Shown: one piece after another, positions 35,521 to 44,939 of the stretch
How positions within the stretch are numbered: the stretch's first letter is position 1
How the letters are laid out: the number at the start of each line of letters is the position of its first letter
Source: Copromyces sp. CBS 386.78
Taxonomy: Eukaryota > Ascomycota > Sordariomycetes > Sordariales > Sordariaceae
Direction: 5' to 3'
DNA length: 64,000 bases
Assembly: GCA_030685235.1 (NCBI GenBank)
Contig: MU839080.1
Location: 310,001 to 374,000 of the forward strand
Program-made: the position numbers and the translations under genes
The notes under the pieces: generated by a model
Databases searched by the model: none
What the model saw: the letters and a program-made list of their open reading frames with translations, nothing else
What the model was told of the DNA's origin: nothing

Positions 35521-36579
35521 GTTGTATGTATGCGGTGGTGTTTGATCTGGGTAGTGGAACAAGAAGAAGCAGGCGGAGGGCATGTCTTACCACCGCTGTC
35601 GTTTGCGGCGCGCTTTGTAGGAATGGACGACATTTGCGCTCGCGCGTTGCTTTGGGAGTCGGAGATCTCTTTGAGGCCGGTGGGAGCAGTCGCGGTGGCC
35701 GTGGCGGCGTGGGTGGTTGGAAGTCGCAACTTGGTCGAGGCTGGAGGATTAAGGGCGTTCTACAATTTTCGATAAGCGGTAGGGATATCGTCAGCAGGTT
35801 GTTTCTCCATCTTATCGCAGTGCTTCCATGTAACGGGGTAAACAATCGAGACAGAGTGTTTCAAAACAACCCTGATACGTACCCTGTTCTCGGAGCTCTC
35901 CATGGTGAGCGTGCGCATGCGAGGGATGATGTTGTTCACCAACACACACGAGCCGAGCAGCAACGCCCCGGATGTTGAGGACAGTGATGGCGCCGTTGTG
36001 GAAAGCCGTTGTGCTCTTCGGTCATGCGCTTTCAGTGAGTCGATTGGCGTACAAGCGGGTGAGTGGGACTTGCAAGTTGGGCCCGGTCCTGGCCCTGTAT
36101 CGGTTTGTTTACTTCACCACGGCAACCGGTTCTCTCCAGCCCTGTGTCCAATCGTTCGATCTTGAGCAAGCAGACGAGAGGGGCTCACAGTGTGCAGGGG
36201 CCACTTTAGCTCGCGGGATGGTACGTATCTCTGTGTACCTTGCGCTAGACCATTCTGTGCAGCGCCAAGACATCCGCTCACCTTTCGGTCTTCATTGTCC
36301 CGACCGTCCAATATTCCATATTGAACTTGACACTTGCAGACACCATCACCATGTTGACTTTCGCTCCAAGTCAAAATCTGCCCCGTATTGGTCTACAAAC
36401 CTTATTAAGAACACGCTGCGGTATCTATCTTCAAGCATAATTCGCCAAGTCTTCGGTGTTTGACGTCTTGAACAATAAACCTCCAAAAGTATCGACCTCA
36501 GTCCACGTTCATGCATCTGGCATCACCTTCCATTTTGTCTAAACCCAAATTATAAGCAGAAGTTGAAGACATGATAGAT
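35521..36579. other. Intergenic region upstream of kar3
   Basis: It contains the kar3 promoter, then about 1 kb with overlapping motif-less open frames on both strands. The TATAAGCAG element of the next 5S gene lies near its right edge (about 36551). Confidence 0.4.
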
Positions 36580-36698
36580 ACATACGACCATACCCACTGG
36601 AAAACTCGGGATCCCGTCCGCTCTCCCATAGATAAGCCAGTGAGGGCTAGACTAGTAGTTGGGTCGGTGACGACCAGCGAATCCCTGGTGTTGTATGT
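36580..36698 (+). rRNA. 5S rRNA gene (copy 3)
   Basis: 119 nt, with one visible substitution against copies 1 and 2 (GAGGGCTAGAC instead of GAGGGCCAGAC, inside the internal control region). A TATAAG box lies about 29 bp upstream and a T7 terminator (TCTGTTTTTTTC) follows. Confidence 0.95.
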
Positions 36699-37115
36699 TC
36701 TGTTTTTTTCTCATGCTTTTTTTGTTTTTTTTTTCCATCACCTGCAATCCCTTCTGTCACCTATCATCTGTTTTGGTTATCGGTTTCTTTTTAATCCATA
36801 TTTTTAACTCTTCTTTGCGGGACTATTTCCATTGTGTGTCAAACCAGAAAGTCAAGATACCAGGACAGGTAGACCCATTCGATCCCACAAATGCACCTTC
36901 CAACCCAGCAAGACCGGCATGATGGTGAACATCACATTGCCAAAGGAGTGCCATATAAAGAATGAATGCTTAGTATTGAGGGGTTCGGTAGAAATGTGAC
37001 ATCTCGTACTCGCAATGCGAAGTCCATCTTTAACCACGCAATCTTCATTAACCTCATTAACCGTCCTTATAAACTCACTATCTGTACCTCAATCCCTTTC
37101 TGTTTCCCATACCGT
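36699..37115. other. Intergenic region
   Basis: The 5S terminator and the 3' flank of the acyltransferase gene. No gene seen. Confidence 0.5.
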
Positions 37116-38185
37116 CTACCTCCTCCTCTTCTCCCAAGCCTTTACAAAATTCTTCTTATCCTCCACCGTCAAACCAACCCTCTTCGCCCTACCCAACCTC
37201 GCCAATGTCTCCGCGACTTTATCCAAAACCCTCTGCTCCTCCGCCGTCAACTCTCCCCCATCTCCATTCTCTCCCCCCCTTCTCCGGAGGTCAGCACCCG
37301 AAGTCTCACCATGCGATACGCCATTAGCAGCCCCCACGGTATTAACTACCCCCTCGCCAATGCGAATCCTAATACAATGTGTCGGCCTAGCCAACAACTT
37401 CCACAAGAACCCCCACCACACCTTCACACCACCGGGAACCGGCGTGGTGTCGTCAACGGGTGTATACCGCAAGCTGAGCGGGAAGATCTGCGTCGAGCTC
37501 GGAACGGTAAGCAGCGAAGGGCTAAGCGGCAAGATACCCTTCCCGTTGGTTGTCGCGCACTCCGGGAAGACGGCGATGGCGCGGGTTGGGTATTCCTTCA
37601 GCAGTTGGACGATGGTCGTCAACTTCTCGTCATCTCTCGCATCCGCGAGCTGCCTTGGGCTCAAAGCCAAGGTAACAGCCTGCCAGAGCGACAGCTTCCT
37701 GACCTGTCTACTCCCAGGGAAACTCTGCACAAACACACAATCCCACACCGCCGCCAAGTAGACCGCGTCCAACGGACTCGTGAAATTCGCGGCGATCACC
37801 GTACCCGCGCGCGGGATTCGCGAGGGGGGTTGTTGAGAAAGTGAGCCGCGCTTGACACCGTCGAGTTGGAGGTCTGACCACCAGGTCCCTGTGAGGGCGA
37901 AGATGCCCCAGAGCAGGAGCTTGCGGAGCGGGGAGGGTAGGAGAGGCAGGAGGAGGAAGTAGGTGGTGGTGTAAAGGAGGAAGAAGGGGAGGCGGAGGAG
38001 GAAGATTAGAGGGCCGAAGAGGCGGGAGGGGAGGGAGGATTCGGGGGCGGGCGAGGGCATGAAGGGGGAGATGCCGGAGCCTGTGGGAGAAGGTAAAAGA
38101 GTTAGTGCGAGGTCGGGGATGGGAGGGGAAAGTGGGAGAGGGAGAGAGGCTTACCGCGGTCACGGAATTGGGAGAATTTCTCCAT
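37116..38185 (-). CDS. Lysophospholipid acyltransferase, Loa1/Vps66-like
   Basis: Two exons, complement(37116..38080, 38155..38185), 331 residues. Exon 1 encodes only MEKFSQFRDR and splices (GTAAGC...CACAG) into GSGISPFMPS, a start typical of fungal Loa1/Vps66-type proteins. Hydrophobic segments follow (about residues 31-60, FGPLIFLLRLPFFLLYTTTY). The PlsC acyltransferase blocks are NFTSPLD (an N-x4-D in place of H-x4-D) and AVFPECATTNGKGIL (the PEGTTSNGR-like acceptor motif). The C-terminus is charged and helical. Yeast Loa1 makes phosphatidic acid from lysophosphatidic acid on ER and lipid droplets; substrate preference here is inferred from the family. The His-to-Asn change in the catalytic motif is visible and should be kept in mind when inferring activity. 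Confidence 0.8.
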
Positions 38186-38780
38186 TATTATGGTTGTTCG
38201 TGGTTATGTCGCTGTGTAGTCGGGATATGTGTGAATAGGTTTGCAATTGTTGGTAGATGGATTGTCGCTGATGGTGTCGCGAAGAAAGTTGAACCGGCGA
38301 TTCGCGACGGCTACACTTGTCGTCGCTTGGAACGTGAAAGTCGCCGGTATTTATAGACCGAAGAACAGCAGTCGCGCCGCTTGCGCGATGGCGGAGAGGA
38401 TGGTTGCTGTTTCAAGTTGGTTGAATTGGAAGGAAATCCAGACCTTTTGAGTTTGGGAATCTGGCAACAACGACGTCAGGGGTCAAAGCTGGTCAGCGAC
38501 TTTTTGGATCCTTCCACTTGCGATTCCGATCTGCGGACATGTGAAGAGGTGATCCGTGCGTTGTTGGTCAACATGCCAAAAATCCACCCTGCCGACCTGG
38601 ATCAAGTGTGACTGGCCAAGATGTACGATGTTATCTACGATATTTGGGCACTGAAGACATTCCCTGCGAAACGGGCCGAAAAAGGAGAGCCCCAACCAAG
38701 AGAAAGACAACTTTATCTACTTTGGTATAATACAGCAAAAAAAGAGAGAGAAAGGGTAGGTAGGAAAGGAAAAAAAAAAG
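38186..38780. other. Intergenic region, acyltransferase gene to split 5S gene
   Basis: Promoter of the acyltransferase. It ends in an A-rich run (38767-38779) that is the Pol III terminator of the minus-strand 5S gene. Open frames carry no motif. Confidence 0.45.
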
Positions 38781-38840
38781 ACATACAACACCAGGGATTC
38801 GCTGGTCGTCACCGACCCAACTACTAGTCTGGCCCTCACT
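38781..38840 (-). pseudogene. 5S rRNA gene, 3' part (split copy 4)
   Basis: The 3'-terminal 60 nt of a 5S gene, identical to copies 1 and 2 up to ...GGCCCTCACT on the plus strand, where the sequence leaves the 5S consensus. The remaining 59 nt lie at 59922-59980. The terminator-like A run precedes it on the plus strand. Confidence 0.92.
38829..38840. repeat. Target site duplication, left copy (12 bp)
   Basis: CTGGCCCTCACT, part of the 5S gene, is repeated at 59910-59921 directly outside the other end of the inserted segment. Confidence 0.8.
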
Positions 38841-39124
38841 AAGATTATCTATGGGAGTGGGAAGGACATGAAACGGGTCTTTTAATCACGTGGCAGGGTC
38901 AAAAAACTGAACAATCACCTCCCGTATCAAATCGTTCGTTACGGAGGCATTACGGTGAGTGGGGAGCCGGCGCTAAAATGATTGATATAATTGGGCGGAT
39001 TATGAGCAAAGTAGACCGTCCTGACACTGCGGCTAGATCTTTTACACGGGTAACACCAAGATTGCACTCGGTCAGAAGACCATTCCTGATTGGTTCTTCG
39101 TACTCCTCGGCCCAGTTATGTGTA
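38841..39124 (+). repeat. Terminal inverted repeat, left
   Basis: It aligns with the reverse complement of 59630-59909 at roughly 80% identity. Shared blocks include CGGGTCTTTTAATCACGTG, GTGAGTGGGGAGCCGGCGCT, GACCGTCCTGACACTGCGG, TTGCACTCGGTCAGAAGAC and CTCGGCCCAGTTATGTGTA. The divergence between the two arms suggests an old insertion or independent evolution of the ends. Confidence 0.85.
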
Positions 39125-40316
39125 TGCAGATGAGAGCGTGGCAAGGGAGTCTCTCGCTGTTGTCTTGTTGGATCACGATGGACCTCCTTCATGTACCTAC
39201 CTTAACCTACCTTCATCTGCCTGCATCAGCCTACCTCTTCCCTTCCATCCTGGCACGTCATAACCATGCGGTTGGCTTGCAACACTTCTCTCTCATCCGC
39301 GCATATAGAGCATCCAGCCCGGACGGAAATTTGCGTAGCATTTCTTCGGTACGCCATTTCTTAACCTCCGGGCCTGCAAGTACTTGGCAGACCAACGCCA
39401 CCCAGAGGAACGTGTCCTGCGCGTTGGAGCGCAAGTAGTCCTGAACGGTCTTTTTCGTGGTGGAGTCGTACTTTCTCAGCTCTCTTAGTTGGTCCACTTT
39501 GTATAAGATGAATGCATCGACAGCTGCCGCAACGGATTCCGCATTTAGCTCCAGGGAGACTTTCAAGCGGTCTTCTTATATATTGGTCTTCGAACCCGTC
39601 CCGTAGTCCCGTATTTTCGGGACTCCGGGACCCTGGGTTCGGGTTGCCTCCTATTGGTCAATCTATCTAGCTTACATAAGGGGTTTCTGATTGGATCGTA
39701 ACATCCTTCCTCGGTCCTCCTGCTGTAGAATACGAGTACGTGCAGGGTTGTAAAAGTATGGCCAGCGAGGCAAATAGAGCAGGAGACGAGGGCGGTAGAA
39801 GAGCACCGGAAGCAAGAACCCATATACAAAGCCAGATCAAGGCACCAAAGTAGAGCGCTTCGTCTTTATATTTTCCAGGACTTTTTGGTAAGGATAATTG
39901 TATGATGTTCACTACGGCGAACTTTGGCAGGCGCGAACATGACTCTATCATTGGCTATATCCAATCCACATAGTCGATTCACAATGGTACGCAGTCGATT
40001 TATCCGGCCCAGCCACCGCGTCAGCCAGCAGCTCCCACATATTCCCCAGTGCCTTTTTGACCAGACACTGTAGTTATATCACATAGCCTAATATCAATTT
40101 TTGAGCGGTGAAGGGCATTTGATATCCGCTGTGACATTTGACAGCACTGTGTCACATTTGAACACTGTAATGAACCGAACCGGGTGCCTGTCATTTTGGC
40201 ACTGGCAGAATTCTATAAATCGGACGGTTCTGGCACCCAGATCACTTCCTGGCCGTTCCATCTTCTTCACCCGAACTTGAATTTCAGGTAGAAGATAAGA
40301 TATCCAAGATTCGACC
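39125..40316. other. Element interior left of the methyltransferase
   Basis: Besides the NACHT fragment (39292-39570) there is a 94-codon ATG-initiated minus-strand frame at 39667-39951 with one hydrophobic segment (FGALIWLCIWVLASGALL). I do not recognise it and do not call it a gene. The right end is the methyltransferase promoter. Confidence 0.35.
39292..39570 (-). pseudogene. Fragment of a NACHT-WD40 receptor gene
   Basis: The minus-strand frame encodes KVSLELNAESVAAAVDAFIL through LDALYARM, which matches residues just after the NACHT domain of the receptor at 57.0-57.3 kb with only scattered differences. Homology stops abruptly on both sides, so this is a roughly 280-bp relic rather than a gene. 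It has the same orientation as the receptor at the other end of the element. Confidence 0.85.
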
Positions 40317-42210
40317 ATGAGTTCTCCGGCGAAAAAGGCTCAGTCGCCAGCACCCCAATCACCCACGCCCGGTCCTGCATCCCGGTCTCCCGCTGCTGCG
40401 AGAGAACTCACGCCTGCTCCCGCAACTCCAGCGGCTGTGAGAGAACCCACGCCCGGTCCTGCATCTCCCGCTGCTGAAACGACTGGCCCTCTTCCTGGAT
40501 CTCACTGGGCGGAACAGGTACGGCCCTCTCACGTTCCCCGTCGCCCGGTCACAAGCCCAATCATAATTGGAATTGATCACTGACATACTTCTACCTTACT
40601 TACGCACTATAGGGACTTCCGGAGGAGGAGGAAAATGATGGGGATTCAACCATTGGAAGTGATATCGAGAGTTCGACTGCTTCGATTAGTTCGAGTATCC
40701 TCAAATACCGTACCATGAACGGCCGAACTTACCATAGCGATAGCGTAACGGATGGAGAGTATTGGTAAGTCTGTTTGGGATTACTCGTCAGGGCTCGAAG
40801 CGCCCAGTCTGACCTCAGCATTGGGTCTATGAGGTGTCGTTTCTAGCCCAGAGTCCAGAAGAGTATGGATGAAGAGAAGCTCTGCGCATGTGGGGGGAAA
40901 CACCCAAGGCTAACGAGCATTTTAAACTTTCATGCAGGGGCCCCAACGACGCTAAGCAGAATGAAATGCTGGATATTTTGTAAGTGAAACATGCTTCCCA
41001 CCATCGGTTTGATCTCTCAAGGACCTATCATGCATACCTTTATCCGAGCCACTCAATCTGTCTCTCCGCCTCCAAGGCCCCATGAGGCTGCTGAACAGCT
41101 GTCAGGTTGCGCTACCATTGTTGTCGACCTGTCGTCGAATCTCATAGCATCCAGGATCGAAGACTTCCCTTCGACCGTCTGGATTTGGGACGTACAAGCT
41201 GCAGTAGCTCTCCTTTTTCACGGGAGCGTCAGCACCCTGTCGTGGCATCCCTATGTCCGCGAGACTTCGAGTTCTTGTAGCTAACCAAATATTGCCTACC
41301 TCTAGCCATCATGTGATGACCGTTTGTCTGGATGGCAGGCTTTATGATGCCCCTCTTCCCAAAAATCCTGAGAATGCAATTGATCTTGGCACAGGCACAG
41401 GTACGCCGACTTTCTACACTATCTTGGTGGTTGTTCCTTAAATACTAACTCGACATTTAGGGCTGTGGGCAATCGATTTTGCCGATAAATTCCCTAACTG
41501 CAACGTCATGGGTACTGATATCTCGCCCATCCAGCCCAGTTGGGTACCCCCCAATGTCCGTTTTGAAATCGACGACTACAATAAGGAATGGACCTATAAC
41601 TCTAATTTCTTCGACTTCATCCACCTCCGGTGGCTTACCGGCACCGTCAAAGACTGGTCTGCTTTTTATAAGGAGGCTTACCGGTGCTGCAAGCCAGGCG
41701 GTTACATCGAGCATATGGATGCTTCCAGCGGTACTGTTTGCTCAGACGATGGTTCCGTGAACACTAAGGTTCATGCCCTGGGCCAATGGGGCCCCATGTG
41801 GGAGGAGGCTTGCGGGAAGATTGGGCAGCAACTGCTCAGCAACGACATGATGGAGAACGGAATGAAGGAGGCCGGTTTCGTGAACATAGTAGTGAAGGAT
41901 TACAAGGTAAGTTCTCCGCTTCCCACAGCGTCTGTTTATCCCAGAAACTCTAACTACGGGATACTTGCAGATCCCTCTCTCCCCATGGTCCAAAGACAAG
42001 AAGTTGAACGAAGTTGGTCTGTACTTCTATGTCGCTATGAACCAGGACCTTGCTGGTAGTCTTCAGTTTATGTTTGGTAAGGTAATGGGATGGACCACGG
42101 AGGAGATCAACATCTACATCAAACATTTGCAGAAGGAGTTGAAGGACACTACCCTTCATCCGTACTTCATCTACCGCATGGTGTATGGCCAGAAGCCATT
42201 GGATGCTTAA
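40317..42210 (+). CDS. LaeA-like SAM-dependent methyltransferase
   Basis: Six exons: 40317..40517, 40613..40764, 40938..40979, 41306..41400, 41461..41906, 41971..42210, giving 391 residues with every junction in frame. The N-terminal 65 residues are Pro/Ala/Ser-rich repeats ([13 protein letters not shown]). The methyltransferase domain has the approach motif [21 protein letters not shown] motif [17 protein letters not shown], the post-I acidic [25 protein letters not shown] and [12 protein letters not shown]. This set is characteristic of the fungal LaeA-like (TAM) family. LaeA itself is a nuclear regulator of secondary metabolism; most relatives are uncharacterised, so that role is not assumed here. 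The gene is intact although it lies inside the 21-kb element among decayed sequence, which suggests it is maintained. Confidence 0.88.
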
Positions 42211-43467
42211 TGTACGGCTGGGCAACAACACCGACCGGGGCTGGTTACCTACCTAATCTCCCACGATGGGCGGTTGGATACCTCTACCTTAGGACAAGCT
42301 TCATATCTCTTTTTCTATGAATAATCTGAAAACAACATACTAGTTAAAACCTCGGATGACCGTCACACTTGTTTTACAGGGTTGACCCCAGACCGGGCAT
42401 GTGCCTTCAGCCTTACCCGGCCTCCACCTGCATCCAAATGTGCACTAATACTCTTACACCAATGATCGCAAAGGATTTGCTAGTGTCTGTTAGCGCAAAG
42501 CTCCCCACCGGCGTGTCTTCCTCGGCTCAGCTCGGGTATGTCTTTTTTCGACGTCCGGAGCATTTAGTCTCCACTCACGACGTCCCTCCAAGTCATCACA
42601 TTTAGCGGCGAAACCAAAGAGCGTAATATCGAAAACATATCTACCATATTGGCAGCTTCATGATACCCTGGCGTCTTCCCAATAGTGGTACCATACCATC
42701 TGACTAAGGTATCTAAGGAAACCCGAGTGGCGTTTTACTCTACCTACCTCTAGGTAAACGAAAGCACGTCGAAACGGTCAACCATCTGCGCCTACAATAA
42801 TCCCTTTCTACCCAAATGCTACGAACTCCGTCTATAAAAGACGGTCATCGTCTGACTTACGATACTTTGCTAGCAATCATCACCATCGCATTAACTCATC
42901 TATCGATCACATAGCGCAGCGTTTCCGTGTATCAAACATGTATGATACCTCTAGGTTTGTATTGTATGTTACCTGGATGCCACTATATATGCATTGGGAT
43001 GAAGAGAAAACAAGATGTGAGAGAGAAGAGACCGAGTCCGGGGACTCGGTGGGCATACGCTAGGTAAGTAGGTGTTATGGGTAAGGCTGAAGTAACAGCG
43101 ATGAACCTTGTTCGTTAGACGGGGGCGGGGAGTGGGTGGGAAGATAGGTTGCAAGGGGATCCATAATCTTTAACGACAATTTCCAAAATGACAGTATAAA
43201 AATAATAAGAAGAATTCATATCCAAATCGCTATTTACTTAATATACTAGCCACATTAATAACTAAAAGCATCGGCACGATATATATACGACCCTCCGCTG
43301 AAATATTCACATTCACAACACCCACCACCGTTTAGCATTACTTCCCATCGGTTATCCACCTTAAACATCCAGCGGCTTTTGCGCTCTCACCATGCGCCAC
43401 CTAATATTAGAATGAATCTTGGCTTCCCTAAACTCTCAGCGAATAGTAACGGCGTAGTTTGCGATTT
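42211..43467. other. Element interior, methyltransferase to copia LTR
   Basis: No recognisable gene, AT-rich towards the right. The LTR element inserted at 43468. Confidence 0.4.
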
Positions 43468-43698
43468 TGTGAGAAGATTCTGGGCGTTTGCTGCACAGAC
43501 CGCTAGTCCTTTGCGCTGCAGGGCTCTTTGCCCTGCACCCTTCTTTGACAGCGGATCTGGCACCTCCCAGAATCCCCTCCTTTGCAGACCTTCCTCCTCT
43601 TTGTATCACCAGCTCTATATAGCTGGTGATCCCCTCCAGCTTCAGATAGCTGGATCCCTCAATCATCATCATTCCCATCTTTCGTGATCCATCTCATA
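43468..43698 (+). repeat. Copia 5' LTR
   Basis: 231 bp, identical by eye to the 3' LTR. The end points are fixed independently by the nested solo LTR, whose 5-bp target duplication shows that the LTR runs TGTGAG...TCATA. An internal hairpin CACCAGCT(CTATAT)AGCTGGTG is visible. Confidence 0.93.
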
Positions 43699-43711
43699 GG
43701 TCATGAGCCCT
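43699..43711 (+). other. Primer-binding site, internal initiator-tRNA type
   Basis: GGTCATGAGCCCT starts directly after the LTR. It is nearly complementary to the anticodon arm of initiator tRNA-Met (GGGCTCATAACC), the half-tRNA priming known for Drosophila copia and several fungal copia elements. One position differs from that consensus. Confidence 0.6.
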
Positions 43712-43841
43712 CTGTCGCAACGCTAACGCGACCTCCCAACAGAAACCTTACCCAAGTCAGCGACGCGATTCACGCCCTGACAACCCTCCAAGTCAGACGA
43801 ACTTCCTGACGACCCTTTAAGTCGACGATTTACCGACACCC

Positions 43842-44939
43842 ATGAGGATTATCTATCAAGACAACAGTCAATCCCCCAACAAAACCCCGTCACTCGCTCT
43901 ACCAGCCATGACTTCAAGCAACAGCAACAACCTCGCCGATACGGCAACCCTCATTCAGCTCAAAGGCGAGAAGAATCTGGGCGACTGGGAATCAGCTCTC
44001 TGGGTCGCACTGGACTGCGCCAACCTCACAGACTACGTTTTCAGTCCCAAGGATAAACCAGAACCAGATGATAAAACATCAACAGAATACGAAACGTGGC
44101 GTTCCAACAGAGCCAAAGCAGTTGCCGCCATTCACAGCACTCTGAAAGCAGAGAACATCAGGACAACTCTTCAGATCAACGGTTGGAATCCACGAGATAG
44201 GGATCCCAGCTATCATTACCAGCTAGTCCAGAAAGCCATTGCAAAGGTCACAGACGAAGCCAGGGCAGATGTCCTTCAAGAATATCTGTCCTTGAAAAGA
44301 CAGTCTTTCGATACCATGGAATCATTCCTGCAAAGATACAACGTTTGTCGTAAACGCATAACCGAAGCCAACCTCAACATCGACGACGATCTCGAGATGG
44401 TCATCCTGTTCAATATGGTCAGAACCCAGTACCCCATTGAGGCTCGCCTCTGGGCCATGGATATGGAAACAAAGAAGCTGGTTCCATCGGTCTTCCTGGG
44501 AAAGCTCAGCACCATTGGCAACAGCGAGAAGCGTAATCCAACCCTCAACGTTTCTACACAAGTCAACAACACCGACAACAAGAACACCAACAACGATAAA
44601 AACAACAAAGACAACAAGGATAAGAAGAAAAGAGAGACAGAGAAGTGTTCAACGTGCAACAGAGACATCACGAAAGGTCACAAACACTTCGATTGCGGTC
44701 ATCACAGGAACCCTAAGACCCCAGACTGCTGGATGTGCAACCCAGAAAAGGCGCCAGATACATGGAGAAAAAAGAAAGAGTTGATGGAAGCTAAGTCTGG
44801 CACGGCAGCGGCTACGGCTGATACGAACAATGGCCTTACCCATCCCTCATCAAAGAGCTCCCTCCTGTACGGTAGCGTCAACAACTTCATGGCACTAAGC
44901 CGTGACGATTCTGATTCTGATAATCAGGATTTTTGGTAG
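43842..44939 (+). CDS. Copia Gag protein
   Basis: 365 residues. The N-terminal half has the UBN2/gag-like region (LIQLKGEKNLGDWESAL, EYLSLKRQSFDTMESFLQRYN). An Asn/Lys/Asp-rich linker precedes a Cys/His-rich segment (CSTCNRDITKGHKHFDCGHH ... CWMCNPEK), which is not a classical CX2CX4HX4C knuckle. The frame ends at a TAG inside the short overlap with pol. The second ATG (MTSSNSNNL, 43908) is an alternative start. Confidence 0.88.
   Translation: MRIIYQDNSQSPNKTPSLALPAMTSSNSNNLADTATLIQLKGEKNLGDWESALWVALDCANLTDYVFSPKDKPEPDDKTSTEYETWRSNRAKAVAAIHSTLKAENIRTTLQINGWNPRDRDPSYHYQLVQKAIAKVTDEARADVLQEYLSLKRQSFDTMESFLQRYNVCRKRITEANLNIDDDLEMVILFNMVRTQYPIEARLWAMDMETKKLVPSVFLGKLSTIGNSEKRNPTLNVSTQVNNTDNKNTNNDKNNKDNKDKKKRETEKCSTCNRDITKGHKHFDCGHHRNPKTPDCWMCNPEKAPDTWRKKKELMEAKSGTAAATADTNNGLTHPSSKSSLLYGSVNNFMALSRDDSDSDNQDFW
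44926..44939 (+). promoter_or_regulatory. Probable -1 frameshift site between gag and pol
   Basis: The pol frame is closed by TGA TAA just upstream and gag stops at TAG, leaving only the stretch TCAGGATTTTTGGTAG for a switch. The GAT-TTT-TGG codons allow a tRNA-Phe in the P site to re-pair after slipping one base back (TTT TTG GTA). Confidence 0.65.

Noticed and set aside
43379..43687. Protein frame repeated at 49233-49451
   Set aside because: It is the copia LTR translated; the duplication is the two LTRs, not a gene pair.
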